From a virus, in IMG/VR virus record IMGVR_UViG_3300003691_000019, positions 1 through 42,522 of that record: a stretch of DNA of 42,522 bases; one strand, 5' to 3'. The notes beneath the pieces are model-generated. The model was not told the DNA's origin and ran no database searches. It saw only the letters and a list, made by a program, of their open reading frames with translations. Within the stretch, counting starts at the first letter, position 1, and every line of letters begins with the position of its first letter. Shown here piece by piece: positions 1 to 6,994 of the stretch. Position numbers and translations under genes: made by a program.

Positions 1-2
1 TT

Positions 3-689
3 GGAGTTGTTAGAGTAGGTTTTGAAATTGGAAATTCTGTTATTTATGTGCATGAATTTACTCATGCAAATAGCGATACAGAACCTTATATACAAACTGC
101 AAACTTACCAATAAGATGTGGAATGACAGTTGATAGTGGAACGGCTACAACTTCAATGAACTATATTTGTTCTAGTGTTTCAAGTGAGGGAGGTATTCCG
201 CTTCCTATTGGCGTTCCTGTTGCTGTATTTGTGGACGAAAAACAAGCGGGTAATAATGATAGAGATCATTTGGTAAGTATTAGACCAAGAACTTTATTTA
301 ACGGATTTACAAACAGGGTAAAAATAGCCTATGTAGAGTTTACAATTACCGTAAATGGAAATAACCCTGTAAGATGGGAGCTTTGTATAGGGCAGGATTT
401 TAATGACGCTTTAGTTTGGAATAACGTAAATACTGAACATTCATCAATAGAGTATAGCGTCACAGAAACGGAAGCAGCAGGAAGCCCAACTTTAATAATT
501 GACACTGACACCATTGGGTCTGCAAAAGATTTAAGATTGTCAATGACTAGAAATATTGATATAAGAGTGCCTATTACGCTGGATTCAGCAGGACTACAAA
601 GATCAAATGGAACACTTTCACTTGTTGTAACTGGTGTTGATGGGAATAGTAATTGTTATGGAAAAATGAAATGGATTGAAATATACTAG
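3..689 (+). CDS. Phage virion structural protein, 5' partial
   Basis: The reading frame is open from the first complete codon at 3, so the true start lies before the window; the GTG at 48 is an internal Val codon. The first visible residues include GVVRVGFEIGN followed by VHEFTHAN...YIQTANLPIRCGM. A motif of the type H.F.HAN...Y..T..LPIRY recurs in phage virion proteins linked to tail tips or capsid decoration, and I use that as the basis for 'structural'. The visible part is beta-rich with no membrane segment. It is followed after 3 nt by the next gene and begins the right-hand end of the tail module. The exact role is not determined. Confidence 0.6.
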   Translation, partial: GVVRVGFEIGNSVIYVHEFTHANSDTEPYIQTANLPIRCGMTVDSGTATTSMNYICSSVSSEGGIPLPIGVPVAVFVDEKQAGNNDRDHLVSIRPRTLFNGFTNRVKIAYVEFTITVNGNNPVRWELCIGQDFNDALVWNNVNTEHSSIEYSVTETEAAGSPTLIIDTDTIGSAKDLRLSMTRNIDIRVPITLDSAGLQRSNGTLSLVVTGVDGNSNCYGKMKWIEIY

Positions 690-692
690 ATT

Positions 693-977
693 ATGCCTAC
701 TTATATTACAGTAACCACTACAACAAATAATATCATTGTTGATTTCAATGATTTAGAAAACCATCCACAGGTTTTAAGGAAAAGGAATTGGTTTCCTAGA
801 ACCTCAGTAGCTTATTGCACATTACTTCCATCGGCAGAAGCTATACTTATATATGTAGATGGTGGTGGTGAATGGAGACTAGATATGACTGGGGCTACTG
901 GCCTTCCTGTTACTTCTATTAATGGAACAACAATAACTGACAACGATCATTTATTTGAACGATTAAGCTTAATGTAA
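693..977 (+). CDS. Hypothetical protein, tail module (94 aa)
   Basis: Small protein with a Thr-rich N-terminus (MPTYITVTTTTNN) and a likely beta-rich body. It starts three bases after the upstream stop, behind a TAGATTATG start leader also seen at three other late genes. Its stop overlaps the next start (TAATG). N-termini of this kind are common in small fibre-associated proteins of Bacteroidota phages, and a similar one (MATTTITVIK) occurs at 40225. Function unrecognised; tail or fibre accessory by context only. Confidence 0.65.
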   Translation: MPTYITVTTTTNNIIVDFNDLENHPQVLRKRNWFPRTSVAYCTLLPSAEAILIYVDGGGEWRLDMTGATGLPVTSINGTTITDNDHLFERLSLM

Positions 978-1402
978 TGAAACCAGAACACATACAATAC
1001 ATAGATTTGCGTTATGTAAGGGGTAGAAGATCAGCAAAGCAAGTTGGAGATTTTAGCTGGGAGTTAAGACATGAATTAATGGTATTGCTTCCAGACTCAG
1101 AGCTTGTTATTATTCCTGCTGGATTTAAAACAGATTTAAGTTCTATTCCAGAGTTTTGGTGGAGTGTTCAAAAGCCTTTTGGTGATTTCATTCTAGCACC
1201 TATTGTCCACGATTGGATGTACAGAACTAATTACCGACAAGATGAGCTTGGTATTTACGGGGCTAGATTACACGCAGATAAAATGATGCTTTACATATCT
1301 AAGAAAACAAACAGCAAGAAGTGGCATAATAAGCTAGATAACATTGTGCGTTATTGGGGTGTTCGATTAGCAGGCTGGTACACTTGGAAGAAAGGTATGT
1401 GA
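977..1402 (+). CDS. DUF1353 family protein
   Basis: 141 residues matching the phage/prophage DUF1353 pattern: a central IPAGFKTDLSSIPEFWW stretch (about residues 46-62) followed by LAPIVHDWMYRT (about 72-83). The family is widespread in tailed phages next to tail-fibre and lysis genes; its biochemical role is not established, although the conserved His-Asp has led to suggestions of a hydrolase-like fold. Here it sits between structural genes and the large tail protein, with start codon overlapping the upstream stop. Confidence 0.8.
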   Translation: MKPEHIQYIDLRYVRGRRSAKQVGDFSWELRHELMVLLPDSELVIIPAGFKTDLSSIPEFWWSVQKPFGDFILAPIVHDWMYRTNYRQDELGIYGARLHADKMMLYISKKTNSKKWHNKLDNIVRYWGVRLAGWYTWKKGM

Positions 1403-1423
1403 TTAATTATTTAAATTTGAACA

Positions 1424-4030
1424 ATGGCAAGAGCGTATTTTACATTAGCAGGACTTTTTACCGATACTCAATTTGATAATGGGCAAGAGGTTAAACTTGA
1501 CTTACAGTCTATTAAGGTAGATGGAGTTGAGCAATTAACTGGCGACTATTTTACTGAGGTAATACCAGCTTTTGTAAATCCTCACACCACTAATTTATGG
1601 TCTTATGGAAACTGTACTCAATCTGGAACCTATCCAAATCCTACTTCAATTGCTTCCTGTACTACTGGTATTCCTAATTCTTTCAATCCTTTTAAAGAAA
1701 CGTGGCAAGTAAACTACTCAAATGTAGTTGATGGAGAGCATAGAGGGGAAATTGTAGATACGATTAGCGGTAATACATACGGCTTAGAGCAGTTTAAATT
1801 TGGCTTTGATAATATCGAGACTCCAGTAAACGATCAACCTTCTGGTGGTTCAAGTGGTGCTTCTGTAAAGGGCGCTTTCTATTTGGAGTATGATGATACT
1901 TTGGACTTTGAGATGATTATTAGAGTAACTACTAAAGATAGCTCTAATGTTATTTCAAAAGATGAAATACACACCTATACACATACTGCTGTAAACTGTT
2001 CTTTTGCTTATGAGGTAGAAGGGTTAGGATATGAACCAGTACAAGAACAATATTTTGGGCAAACAAATATAGTAGCTGCTCACGGCCCTTTTGTAGATGC
2101 AGGCAATGGCTTTGCTTATGCTGCTCCTGCAAGGTCTGGTTATATATGGAAGCTTGAATTAGTAAATGAAAACTTAACTACTATAGGGACTTTCCCTGCT
2201 GGTGGTGCTATTCAATACACATACGGTTTTTTATCACCAGTAGATAATAAGATATATTTTATGTCTTATGATTCTGGTGGTTCGCCAATTGATATTCTTG
2301 AATTTGACCCAGCAACAGAAACATATTCTACTTGGGGTACTTTTGGTGCAGGAGAAAAATTGGTTGCAGGTGTTATGATGCCTAACGGTGTTATATATGG
2401 TAGTGTTGTCGGTAATGGTAAGTTCTTAAAGATTGACACCGTTGGCAAATCCATTACAATATTAACCAATGGAGCAACTAATGGTGGTGGGCCATGTTTA
2501 TATGAGCCAGTAAGTGATATGATTTATATTATACCAGAAGGTGGCGCAACAACAGAGTTTTATAAAATTAACCCTAATACAGATGCTATTACAATCCACC
2601 CAGAGCCTTTATTAACTGGGACAATGTCAAGATACGGCACAATAAATTCAGAGGGTATAATTTATGTCAATGATCCAAGTTTTCCTGCCCCTGGAAAAGT
2701 GTTTAAGATTGATACACAATCAGGAGATACAGCTTCGGTTATTACTATGCCTTCAGGAGTGGGTACACAGGTGTTTGATTTCTTTTTAATGCCCGACGAG
2801 AATACTTATTTCCACGATATAGCAACAACAAGTTTATATAAAATAGAATCTGAGACAGATGGGATTCAATCTGTATTCAGTATTTCAGATAATAATAGCT
2901 ATGTGGATTTTACGGTTGTAGGTAATGATGTTTATTCTATCCCTGCAAATGAAGCAAACGAAGAGATATTAAAAATAACTTTTGAGGATCAAGGCTCTAG
3001 GGTTAATAGCGCAACAGCTTTTCTTTCTGGCGGTTTATCTGGATGGATAACAACTACTTGTGGTCAGGCTTTAACGGCTACTAATGACCCAATAGTAACT
3101 CAATCGCTTGGGATATTAACAGCAGACCCTACTACGACTACAGATAAAGTATTTGATCCAGATTTTATTAAAGCTTGTTGTTACTTTAGCCCAGTATTAG
3201 CGCATCCAACAGATGTAGATTCTTACAAGAATGATGTAAACGGGTTCTTGTTTCAATCGGTTACTAATTCTGCTGGTAATCCATTAAACACAATAACATT
3301 AACGCTATTAAAGAATGGTGGTGTTGCGAATGGTGGCACAGATATTCCATTGGTAGATAATACTTATGGAACTTATTACAATTACGGTTCTATTCCAGGA
3401 CATCCAGCAAAGAAAGGCTACCAGATTAGATGGCAAGATGTGTTAAATGTAGAAGGCGAAGGAACGTACCAATTACAAGTTGATATATCACTTTTTGCTT
3501 CCAGTACTACTCAGGTTAGCGTTCCTTTCAAGCTAAGAACATATACAAACGAAAGAGCAAAAGGTACGGTGCGGATCGAATCTGTAATGAACGGATATTT
3601 AAGAAACGAAGCAATAGATTACAGAGGTATTAAGTCTAAAGTATCAAAAGGCTTTGATGTTGATGGTTGGGTAGATCAGATTCGTTTTAGAGGTTTCTTT
3701 GGTAACAATCAACCAGAGTATGAGCAAGAGCAAATCATATTTACAAATAGAGTAAGCGAGCAGTTAAGATCAGAATTGATAAACAACTACGTTCTTCAAA
3801 CTATGAATCTTCCAAGCTGTATTACTGAGCCTATTTTAAAGTATCATAACTTGGCTAATTACTTGCGTATTACAGACTATAACGTAGTAAACCATAGAGA
3901 CGATTATGTTGATTTTAGAGTAGTATTTGATGGGGTAAATGACATTGCTTATAACTCTGTTTCTAATACTGCGGTTTTGAACTTAAAGTATAGAGATTAC
4001 AGACAAGATTATCAAAAAAGCAACTGTTAG
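1424..4030 (+). CDS. Large tail protein with inserted beta-propeller
   Basis: 868 residues in three parts. The N-terminal ~195 residues and the C-terminal ~360 residues look like tail/baseplate structural sequence; the C-terminal part holds many aromatic and charged beta strands (FRGFFGNN, DYVDFRVVFDGVND). Between about residues 210 and 510 lie repeated blades with recurring units such as KIYFMSYD, GVIYGSVV, FLKIDTVGK, VFKIDTQSG and LYKIESETD, typical of a six- or seven-bladed NHL/kelch-like beta-propeller. Propellers in tail proteins usually bind surface ligands, so host adhesion is a reasonable inference. A free-standing propeller of the same style is encoded at 39118-40221, and the two genes share an 18-nt identical start region. 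Confidence 0.7.
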   Translation: MARAYFTLAGLFTDTQFDNGQEVKLDLQSIKVDGVEQLTGDYFTEVIPAFVNPHTTNLWSYGNCTQSGTYPNPTSIASCTTGIPNSFNPFKETWQVNYSNVVDGEHRGEIVDTISGNTYGLEQFKFGFDNIETPVNDQPSGGSSGASVKGAFYLEYDDTLDFEMIIRVTTKDSSNVISKDEIHTYTHTAVNCSFAYEVEGLGYEPVQEQYFGQTNIVAAHGPFVDAGNGFAYAAPARSGYIWKLELVNENLTTIGTFPAGGAIQYTYGFLSPVDNKIYFMSYDSGGSPIDILEFDPATETYSTWGTFGAGEKLVAGVMMPNGVIYGSVVGNGKFLKIDTVGKSITILTNGATNGGGPCLYEPVSDMIYIIPEGGATTEFYKINPNTDAITIHPEPLLTGTMSRYGTINSEGIIYVNDPSFPAPGKVFKIDTQSGDTASVITMPSGVGTQVFDFFLMPDENTYFHDIATTSLYKIESETDGIQSVFSISDNNSYVDFTVVGNDVYSIPANEANEEILKITFEDQGSRVNSATAFLSGGLSGWITTTCGQALTATNDPIVTQSLGILTADPTTTTDKVFDPDFIKACCYFSPVLAHPTDVDSYKNDVNGFLFQSVTNSAGNPLNTITLTLLKNGGVANGGTDIPLVDNTYGTYYNYGSIPGHPAKKGYQIRWQDVLNVEGEGTYQLQVDISLFASSTTQVSVPFKLRTYTNERAKGTVRIESVMNGYLRNEAIDYRGIKSKVSKGFDVDGWVDQIRFRGFFGNNQPEYEQEQIIFTNRVSEQLRSELINNYVLQTMNLPSCITEPILKYHNLANYLRITDYNVVNHRDDYVDFRVVFDGVNDIAYNSVSNTAVLNLKYRDYRQDYQKSNC

Positions 4031-4053
4031 TAAATTATCATTAAATTAGTATC

Positions 4054-4308
4054 ATGCCACTAGATAAAATCGTACAAGGAGTAGAAGAAATGCTTAAAGA
4101 TGCTTCGGTAGGGGCTGGTGTGGTAACATTTTTCTTCGGCCATTTTGGTAATTTAACGCTCAAACTTTTACAACTAACAGACTTCGGTTTGGATTTAGAA
4201 GATGCTCTACATATTTGGGAAACACTTGTACGAACAGCAGTAGGGTTTGGAACTATCCTTGTCTTATGGTGGAGAATTAAAACCTTAAAGAAAAAATACA
4301 ATGGCTAA
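4054..4308 (+). CDS. Small two-helix membrane protein, candidate holin
   Basis: 84 residues with two hydrophobic stretches, VGAGVVTFFFGHF (about 21-33, moderate) and LVRTAVGFGTILVLWW (about 54-69), and a Lys-rich C-terminus (KTLKKKYNG). The gene overlaps the endolysin start by 8 nt, which is the usual position of a holin or holin-like antiholin. No family was recognised with certainty. A second, better holin candidate lies at 5385-5900, so this one could be the holin, an antiholin or a small tail-associated membrane protein. Confidence 0.55.
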   Translation: MPLDKIVQGVEEMLKDASVGAGVVTFFFGHFGNLTLKLLQLTDFGLDLEDALHIWETLVRTAVGFGTILVLWWRIKTLKKKYNG

Positions 4309-4759
4309 TTACGCTTTCAGTCAAACTTCATTAGATAGATTGGCTACAGTTCATCCAGATTTACAGAAGGTTGCACATAGAGCTTTAAGAATATCAATGC
4401 GCAGACATGATGGCGGTGTTGATTTCTCTATACCTCAATACGGTGGGAAACGTACAGCAGAGGAACAGAATGAGCTTTTTAACAAAAGTGTTAGTAAAGC
4501 AGATGGATATGAGAAGTTGAGTCATCACCAATCTGGAAATGCACTAGACGTTATTCCTTATATCACAGCAGATGGAATAAAGGGTAATGCTATTTATACA
4601 AAGAAGATAAGTGCGCAAAAAAGATCATTACTGTTTCACATGGTAGCGGTTTGTATGCTACAAGCAGCAAGTGAATTGGGTATTAAATTAGGTTACGGTG
4701 GGAACTGGCGATCGTTTAATGATGCTCCACACTATTCTCTGATTAGAGAATCAAATTAA
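4301..4759 (+). CDS. Endolysin, M15 family peptidase
   Basis: 152 residues with the M15 zinc-peptidase signature SxHxxGxAxD seen as SHHQSGNALD (residues 74-83), giving His76 and Asp83 as metal ligands, and a C-terminal DAPHYSL (141-147) with His144 as the third ligand. Upstream, about 45-65, is the GGKRTAEEQNELF segment typical of phage L-alanyl-D-glutamate / D-Ala-D-Ala peptidases of the M15C type. No signal peptide is visible, so access to peptidoglycan should need the neighbouring holin. Length is normal for a single-domain phage endolysin. The gene is followed by a stem-loop terminator. Confidence 0.88.
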   Translation: MANYAFSQTSLDRLATVHPDLQKVAHRALRISMRRHDGGVDFSIPQYGGKRTAEEQNELFNKSVSKADGYEKLSHHQSGNALDVIPYITADGIKGNAIYTKKISAQKRSLLFHMVAVCMLQAASELGIKLGYGGNWRSFNDAPHYSLIRESN

Positions 4760-4763
4760 ATTA

Positions 4764-4847
4764 ATGCAGAGTCGTGACTGCATCTATTATATTTTTAAAT
4801 CCATTGGGTGAGTAGTGTTCACGACCACGAAAGCTCAATGGTTTTTT
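4764..4847 (+). ncRNA. Hairpin plus terminator with complementary loops (module A)
   Basis: Just after the endolysin stop is a perfect 6-bp hairpin, ATGCAG (4764-4769) with CTGCAT (4778-4783), whose 8-nt loop is AGTCGTGA. The terminator beginning at 4801 has an apical loop TTCACGAC (4818-4825). GTCGTGA (4771-4777) and TCACGAC (4819-4825) are fully complementary over 7 nt, so the two loops can kiss. A second, sequence-unrelated example of the same design is at 21502-21602. Whether this is a separate RNA or the 3' end of the lysis transcript is not known; no clear promoter is seen in front of it. Confidence 0.45.
4801..4847 (+). terminator. Intrinsic terminator after the endolysin gene
   Basis: Outer stem CCATTGGG (4801-4808) pairs with CTCAATGG (4834-4841) with one G.U, an inner GTG/CAC stem (4815-4817 with 4826-4828) closes the apical loop, and a run of six T follows (4842-4847). 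It separates the endolysin from the HNH gene. It also argues against the GTG at 4808 as a start, since that codon would lie inside the terminator stem. Confidence 0.7.
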
Positions 4848-4852
4848 ATTTT

Positions 4853-5374
4853 ATGGAAGTATGGAAAGACATACAGGGCTACGAGGGTTATTACCAAGTT
4901 TCAAATTTAGGTAGGGTAAAGAGTCTAGAAAGGAAAGTTAAAAACTCAAAAAATTCTTTTAGAGTTGTAAAAGAAAAGGTGTTAAAACAGTCTGAAAAGA
5001 AAGAGGGATATTTAGATATATCCTTAACAATAAGCCAAAAAAGAAAACATTTTTACGTTCATAGATTGGTAGCTTCTCATTTTATAGGGGAACAAGAAAA
5101 AGGAATGGATGTAAACCATAAAAACGGAAACAAGAAAGATAATTGTGTTGAAAACCTAGAGTGGCTAACTAGAGCAGAAAACCACGCACACGCTTATAAT
5201 AAATTAAAAAGGTTTGGATCAAGAAGAAAACTTAATGAAGAAGATGTGTTTTTTATTAGACAAAATGCAAAAAAAGGAAATGGAGGTAATGTAAAAAAAC
5301 TTGCTAATATGTTTAATGTCACAACAGACACAATTAGAAATGTAGTAAATAGAAAATGGTATAATGAATATTAA
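4853..5374 (+). CDS. HNH homing endonuclease with NUMOD4 domain
   Basis: 173 residues from the ATG at 4853. The N-terminus MEVWKDIQGYEGYYQVSNLG is a classic NUMOD4 DNA-binding motif, followed by the HNH_3 nuclease core with VHRLVASHF, VNHKNGNKKDN and NLEWLTRAENHAHA (about residues 70-120). The C-terminal ~45 residues (LNEEDVFFIRQ...VKKLANMFNVTTDTIRNVVN) form a helix-turn-helix of the type that aids target recognition. Such genes are free-standing mobile elements that nick cognate phage DNA and spread by repair. Here it lies between the endolysin and a holin, directly behind a terminator, so it was probably inserted into the lysis cassette. A longer frame from GTG 4808 was rejected because it begins within the terminator. 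Confidence 0.88.
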   Translation: MEVWKDIQGYEGYYQVSNLGRVKSLERKVKNSKNSFRVVKEKVLKQSEKKEGYLDISLTISQKRKHFYVHRLVASHFIGEQEKGMDVNHKNGNKKDNCVENLEWLTRAENHAHAYNKLKRFGSRRKLNEEDVFFIRQNAKKGNGGNVKKLANMFNVTTDTIRNVVNRKWYNEY

Positions 5375-5384
5375 ATTTTAGATT

Positions 5385-5900
5385 ATGGGTAAGAAATTTA
5401 AAGAAACTAAGTTCGGTGCTTGGTTAAATAAAGCTGGCAATACGCTAAAAGACAACGTAGGCGATATTGCAGGGATCGCATTGAAAGTTGGAACTGGGAA
5501 TATCTCAGGGGCGATAGAAGATGCAACACAAATGATTAAGGGTAACGATAGCCCAGAAGCAAAAGAGTTGCTTACAGAGCTTGAAATGAACCTTAAAGAG
5601 TGGGAGAAGGAAATGTATGAGCTGGAAATTAAAGACAGGGACTCAGCGCGTAATAGAGAGATTGAAATAAAGAAAGCAGGTGGCAATGATATTATGATGA
5701 TAATAACTGGCTCTGTTGGCCTTTTAGCTTTCTTAGCGATAGTTTACACTGTTTTATTTAGAAACCTTCCAGAGGGCAATGAAAAGCTTGTTTATCACCT
5801 TCTAGGAATGGTAGAGGGTGTTGCTATTACAATGTTCGCTTATTACTTCGGGTCTAGTAAGGGATCAAAAGATAAAAGCGAAATGCTTTCTAATAAGTAG
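5385..5900 (+). CDS. Holin, GTA/3TM-type
   Basis: 171 residues. After an amphipathic N-terminal half rich in Lys/Glu (KDRDSARNREIEIKKAGG, about 83-100) come two hydrophobic segments, IMMIITGSVGLLAFLAIVYT (about 103-122) and LLGMVEGVAITMFAYYFG (about 138-155), then a polar tail SSKGSKDKSEML. The RDxxxRExE linker and the YYFGSSxGSxxK end are typical of the holin family described for gene transfer agent release (GTA_holin_3TM). It would let the endolysin reach the wall. It begins behind a TAGATTATG leader and ends at a promoter box at 5901. Confidence 0.72.
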   Translation: MGKKFKETKFGAWLNKAGNTLKDNVGDIAGIALKVGTGNISGAIEDATQMIKGNDSPEAKELLTELEMNLKEWEKEMYELEIKDRDSARNREIEIKKAGGNDIMMIITGSVGLLAFLAIVYTVLFRNLPEGNEKLVYHLLGMVEGVAITMFAYYFGSSKGSKDKSEMLSNK

Positions 5901-5908
5901 TATATTTG
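5901..5908 (+). promoter_or_regulatory. Promoter -7 box, Bacteroidota type
   Basis: TATATTTG matches the Bacteroidota -7 consensus TAnnTTTG and lies immediately after the holin stop. No good -33 TTTG is seen at the expected 17-23 nt upstream. The ATG 4 nt later is followed at once by a stop, so it would drive a short untranslated RNA ending at the terminator at 5965, if it is active. Confidence 0.3.
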
Positions 5909-5964
5909 AGCCATGTGATTCTGCTCTATTCTTGAGCGAGTTGGTTTTTTCATAATTGGTTTGG

Positions 5965-5995
5965 CGGTCAGGGTGGTTCCTGGCCGTTTTTTTTT
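5965..5995 (+). terminator. Strong intrinsic terminator between lysis and early modules
   Basis: CGGTCAGG (5965-5972) pairs with CCTGGCCG (5979-5986), 8 bp with one G.U, around the loop GTGGTT, followed by nine T (5987-5995). It is one of the few GC-rich spots here and marks the end of the late transcript before the early promoters. The stretch 5909-5964 between the last promoter box and this terminator contains no gene. Confidence 0.85.
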
Positions 5996-6014
5996 GCTTT
6001 CTTTTTTTATTCCC

Positions 6015-6032
6015 AATATATTTTTATATTTG
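6015..6032 (+). promoter_or_regulatory. Early promoter candidate
   Basis: The -7 box TATATTTG is at 6025-6032, overlapped by the motif ATATATTTTTATAT, which recurs before 6537 and near 13190. It directly follows the terminator at 5965 and precedes the first early genes by 21 nt. The -33 region is a T-rich tract without a clear TTTG. Confidence 0.5.
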
Positions 6033-6053
6033 AAGAAACCAATACATTAAACC

Positions 6054-6137
6054 ATGACAACGATAGAAATTATTTTTTACTCAATTGTAGTAGTAGGTGC
6101 TATTTATATGCTTTCAAACTTAGACTATGAAGGATAG
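6054..6137 (+). CDS. Single-helix membrane micropeptide (27 aa)
   Basis: A 27-codon frame from ATG 6054: MTTIEIIFYSIVVVGAIYML and a short acidic tail ending in DYEG. Nearly the whole peptide is one transmembrane helix. It begins after an AAACCA-rich leader like those of other early genes and overlaps the next start by 11 nt. Two other micropeptides of this type are at 13716 and 16478. Function unknown. Confidence 0.5.
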   Translation: MTTIEIIFYSIVVVGAIYMLSNLDYEG

Positions 6138-6294
6138 AGTAGAGCAAAAGCTAAAAGAGCTTGAAACAAAATTAGCACAAGCAGAAAAGAAGCTTGGCAA
6201 TACAGAGGTGCATTTATCTTATGGCGAACTAGGTAAAGTACACTTGGAAATAGAGAAGATAAAGTTTGCTATTATTCAAATTAACGAATTATGA
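6127..6294 (+). CDS. Small coiled-coil protein (55 aa)
   Basis: 55 residues from ATG 6127, starting MKDRVEQKLKELETKLAQAE and ending KIKFAIIQINEL; heptad-like Leu/Lys/Glu spacing suggests a helical hairpin or coiled coil. The start lies inside the upstream micropeptide and the stop overlaps the next start (ATGA), so the three early genes are translationally coupled. Function unknown. Confidence 0.55.
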   Translation: MKDRVEQKLKELETKLAQAEKKLGNTEVHLSYGELGKVHLEIEKIKFAIIQINEL

Positions 6295-6512
6295 CAGTAA
6301 TGGAATTAGTGAAGCAGATTGCTAGAAGGTTAGAGATTAATCTATCTGAGCTTGGAGTAAGGATCGGCAGGGGTGGCGGTTCTTCTTTGGGAAGATCATT
6401 AAGAGACGATTCTCTAAAGGTTAAGGACTTGAAAAAGTGCTTGGCTTGTGATGGTCAGGAACTTATAATCATCTACAAAGGAAAAAAAATTAGGATTGAT
6501 GACCTTAATTAA
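6291..6512 (+). CDS. XRE-like helix-turn-helix protein
   Basis: 73 residues with the layout of small prophage HTH proteins: a helix VMELVKQIARRLE, the putative turn and recognition region INLSELGVRIGRGGGSSLGRSL, a helix LKVKDLKKCLACDG and a terminal strand QELIIIYKGKKIRI. The order ELxxxLG...SLxxxLKxxxLKxxDLxxIxxxLxxxxxI is typical of XRE-type phage regulators. The GRGGG in place of a normal turn makes DNA contact uncertain. As the third early gene it could control early transcription; no operator could be assigned. Confidence 0.5.
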   Translation: MTVMELVKQIARRLEINLSELGVRIGRGGGSSLGRSLRDDSLKVKDLKKCLACDGQELIIIYKGKKIRIDDLN

Positions 6513-6513
6513 A

Positions 6514-6533
6514 TATATTTTTATATTTTTATA
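6514..6533 (+). promoter_or_regulatory. Promoter candidate before 6537
   Basis: The motif ATATATTTTTATAT is repeated here, giving TATATTTT at 6522-6529 as a -7-like box with ATTG ending at 6498 as a possible -33 element. The box ends 7 nt before the ATG at 6537, leaving almost no leader. Confidence 0.35.
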
Positions 6534-6536
6534 TCC

Positions 6537-6761
6537 ATGTACAGCGACAGAGTAAAACTATTAGAAGATTGCGAATACTTGATTGATGTTATTGACAGCA
6601 AGCACAGACGTATTTTAGACATGAAAATTAACGTGCCAGCTAGTTATGACTTTAGAGGAAGGCAAAAGTATTTCTCAGACGTATTAGCAGAAGAAAGGTT
6701 GCTCAGAAGAATGAAGAAGATATACAACAACAAAGTAAACCAATTAACATTACCAATATGA
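6537..6761 (+). CDS. Hypothetical helical protein, first of two tandem paralogues
   Basis: 74 residues, likely all-helical. Aligned with the next gene it shares the frame RVxLLE...IDS...P..Y...R...L....R..RxYN..NQL over about 66 residues with one gap, so the pair arose by an old tandem duplication. The C-terminus KKIYNNKVNQL is the best conserved part. Stop and next start overlap (ATGA). No known family. Confidence 0.65.
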   Translation: MYSDRVKLLEDCEYLIDVIDSKHRRILDMKINVPASYDFRGRQKYFSDVLAEERLLRRMKKIYNNKVNQLTLPI

Positions 6762-6991
6762 ACAGACTAAGTAGAATAGAGTTACTAGAAAAAGCCACAG
6801 ACTGGCTAGCTTACATTGATAGCCAAGTAGATCAATTATGGCACTTTGAATTTCATCCACCAGAGTACTATCAAATGTTTAACAGAATGAATGAGTATGA
6901 CTGGCATTTGGAGTGCTTTAAGAGACACATTGAAAGAAGCAAAAGAATTTACAACTCAATTATAAACCAATTACAAACTAAAAACTTTTAG
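6758..6991 (+). CDS. Hypothetical helical protein, second tandem paralogue
   Basis: 77 residues, aromatic-rich in the middle (LWHFEFHPPEYYQMFNRM). It shares with the upstream protein the LLE, IDS, P..Y and IYNxxxNQL positions. It lies just before the recombination genes and may belong to the same transcript. Function unknown. Confidence 0.65.
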   Translation: MNRLSRIELLEKATDWLAYIDSQVDQLWHFEFHPPEYYQMFNRMNEYDWHLECFKRHIERSKRIYNSIINQLQTKNF

Positions 6992-6994
6992 AAA

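Noticed and set aside
1950-2132. Minus-strand frames throughout the window, such as this one
   Set aside because: All lie antisense within well-supported + strand genes, have no domains and no start context.
4808-4852. N-terminal extension of the HNH gene from GTG 4808
   Set aside because: It lies within the terminator stem-loop, and the NUMOD4 domain begins exactly at ATG 4853.
5901-5986. Third kissing-loop pair at the terminator 5965-5986
   Set aside because: Only AGCCAT (5909-5914) can pair with the loop GTGGTT, with two G.U pairs, and it is not in a clear hairpin loop.
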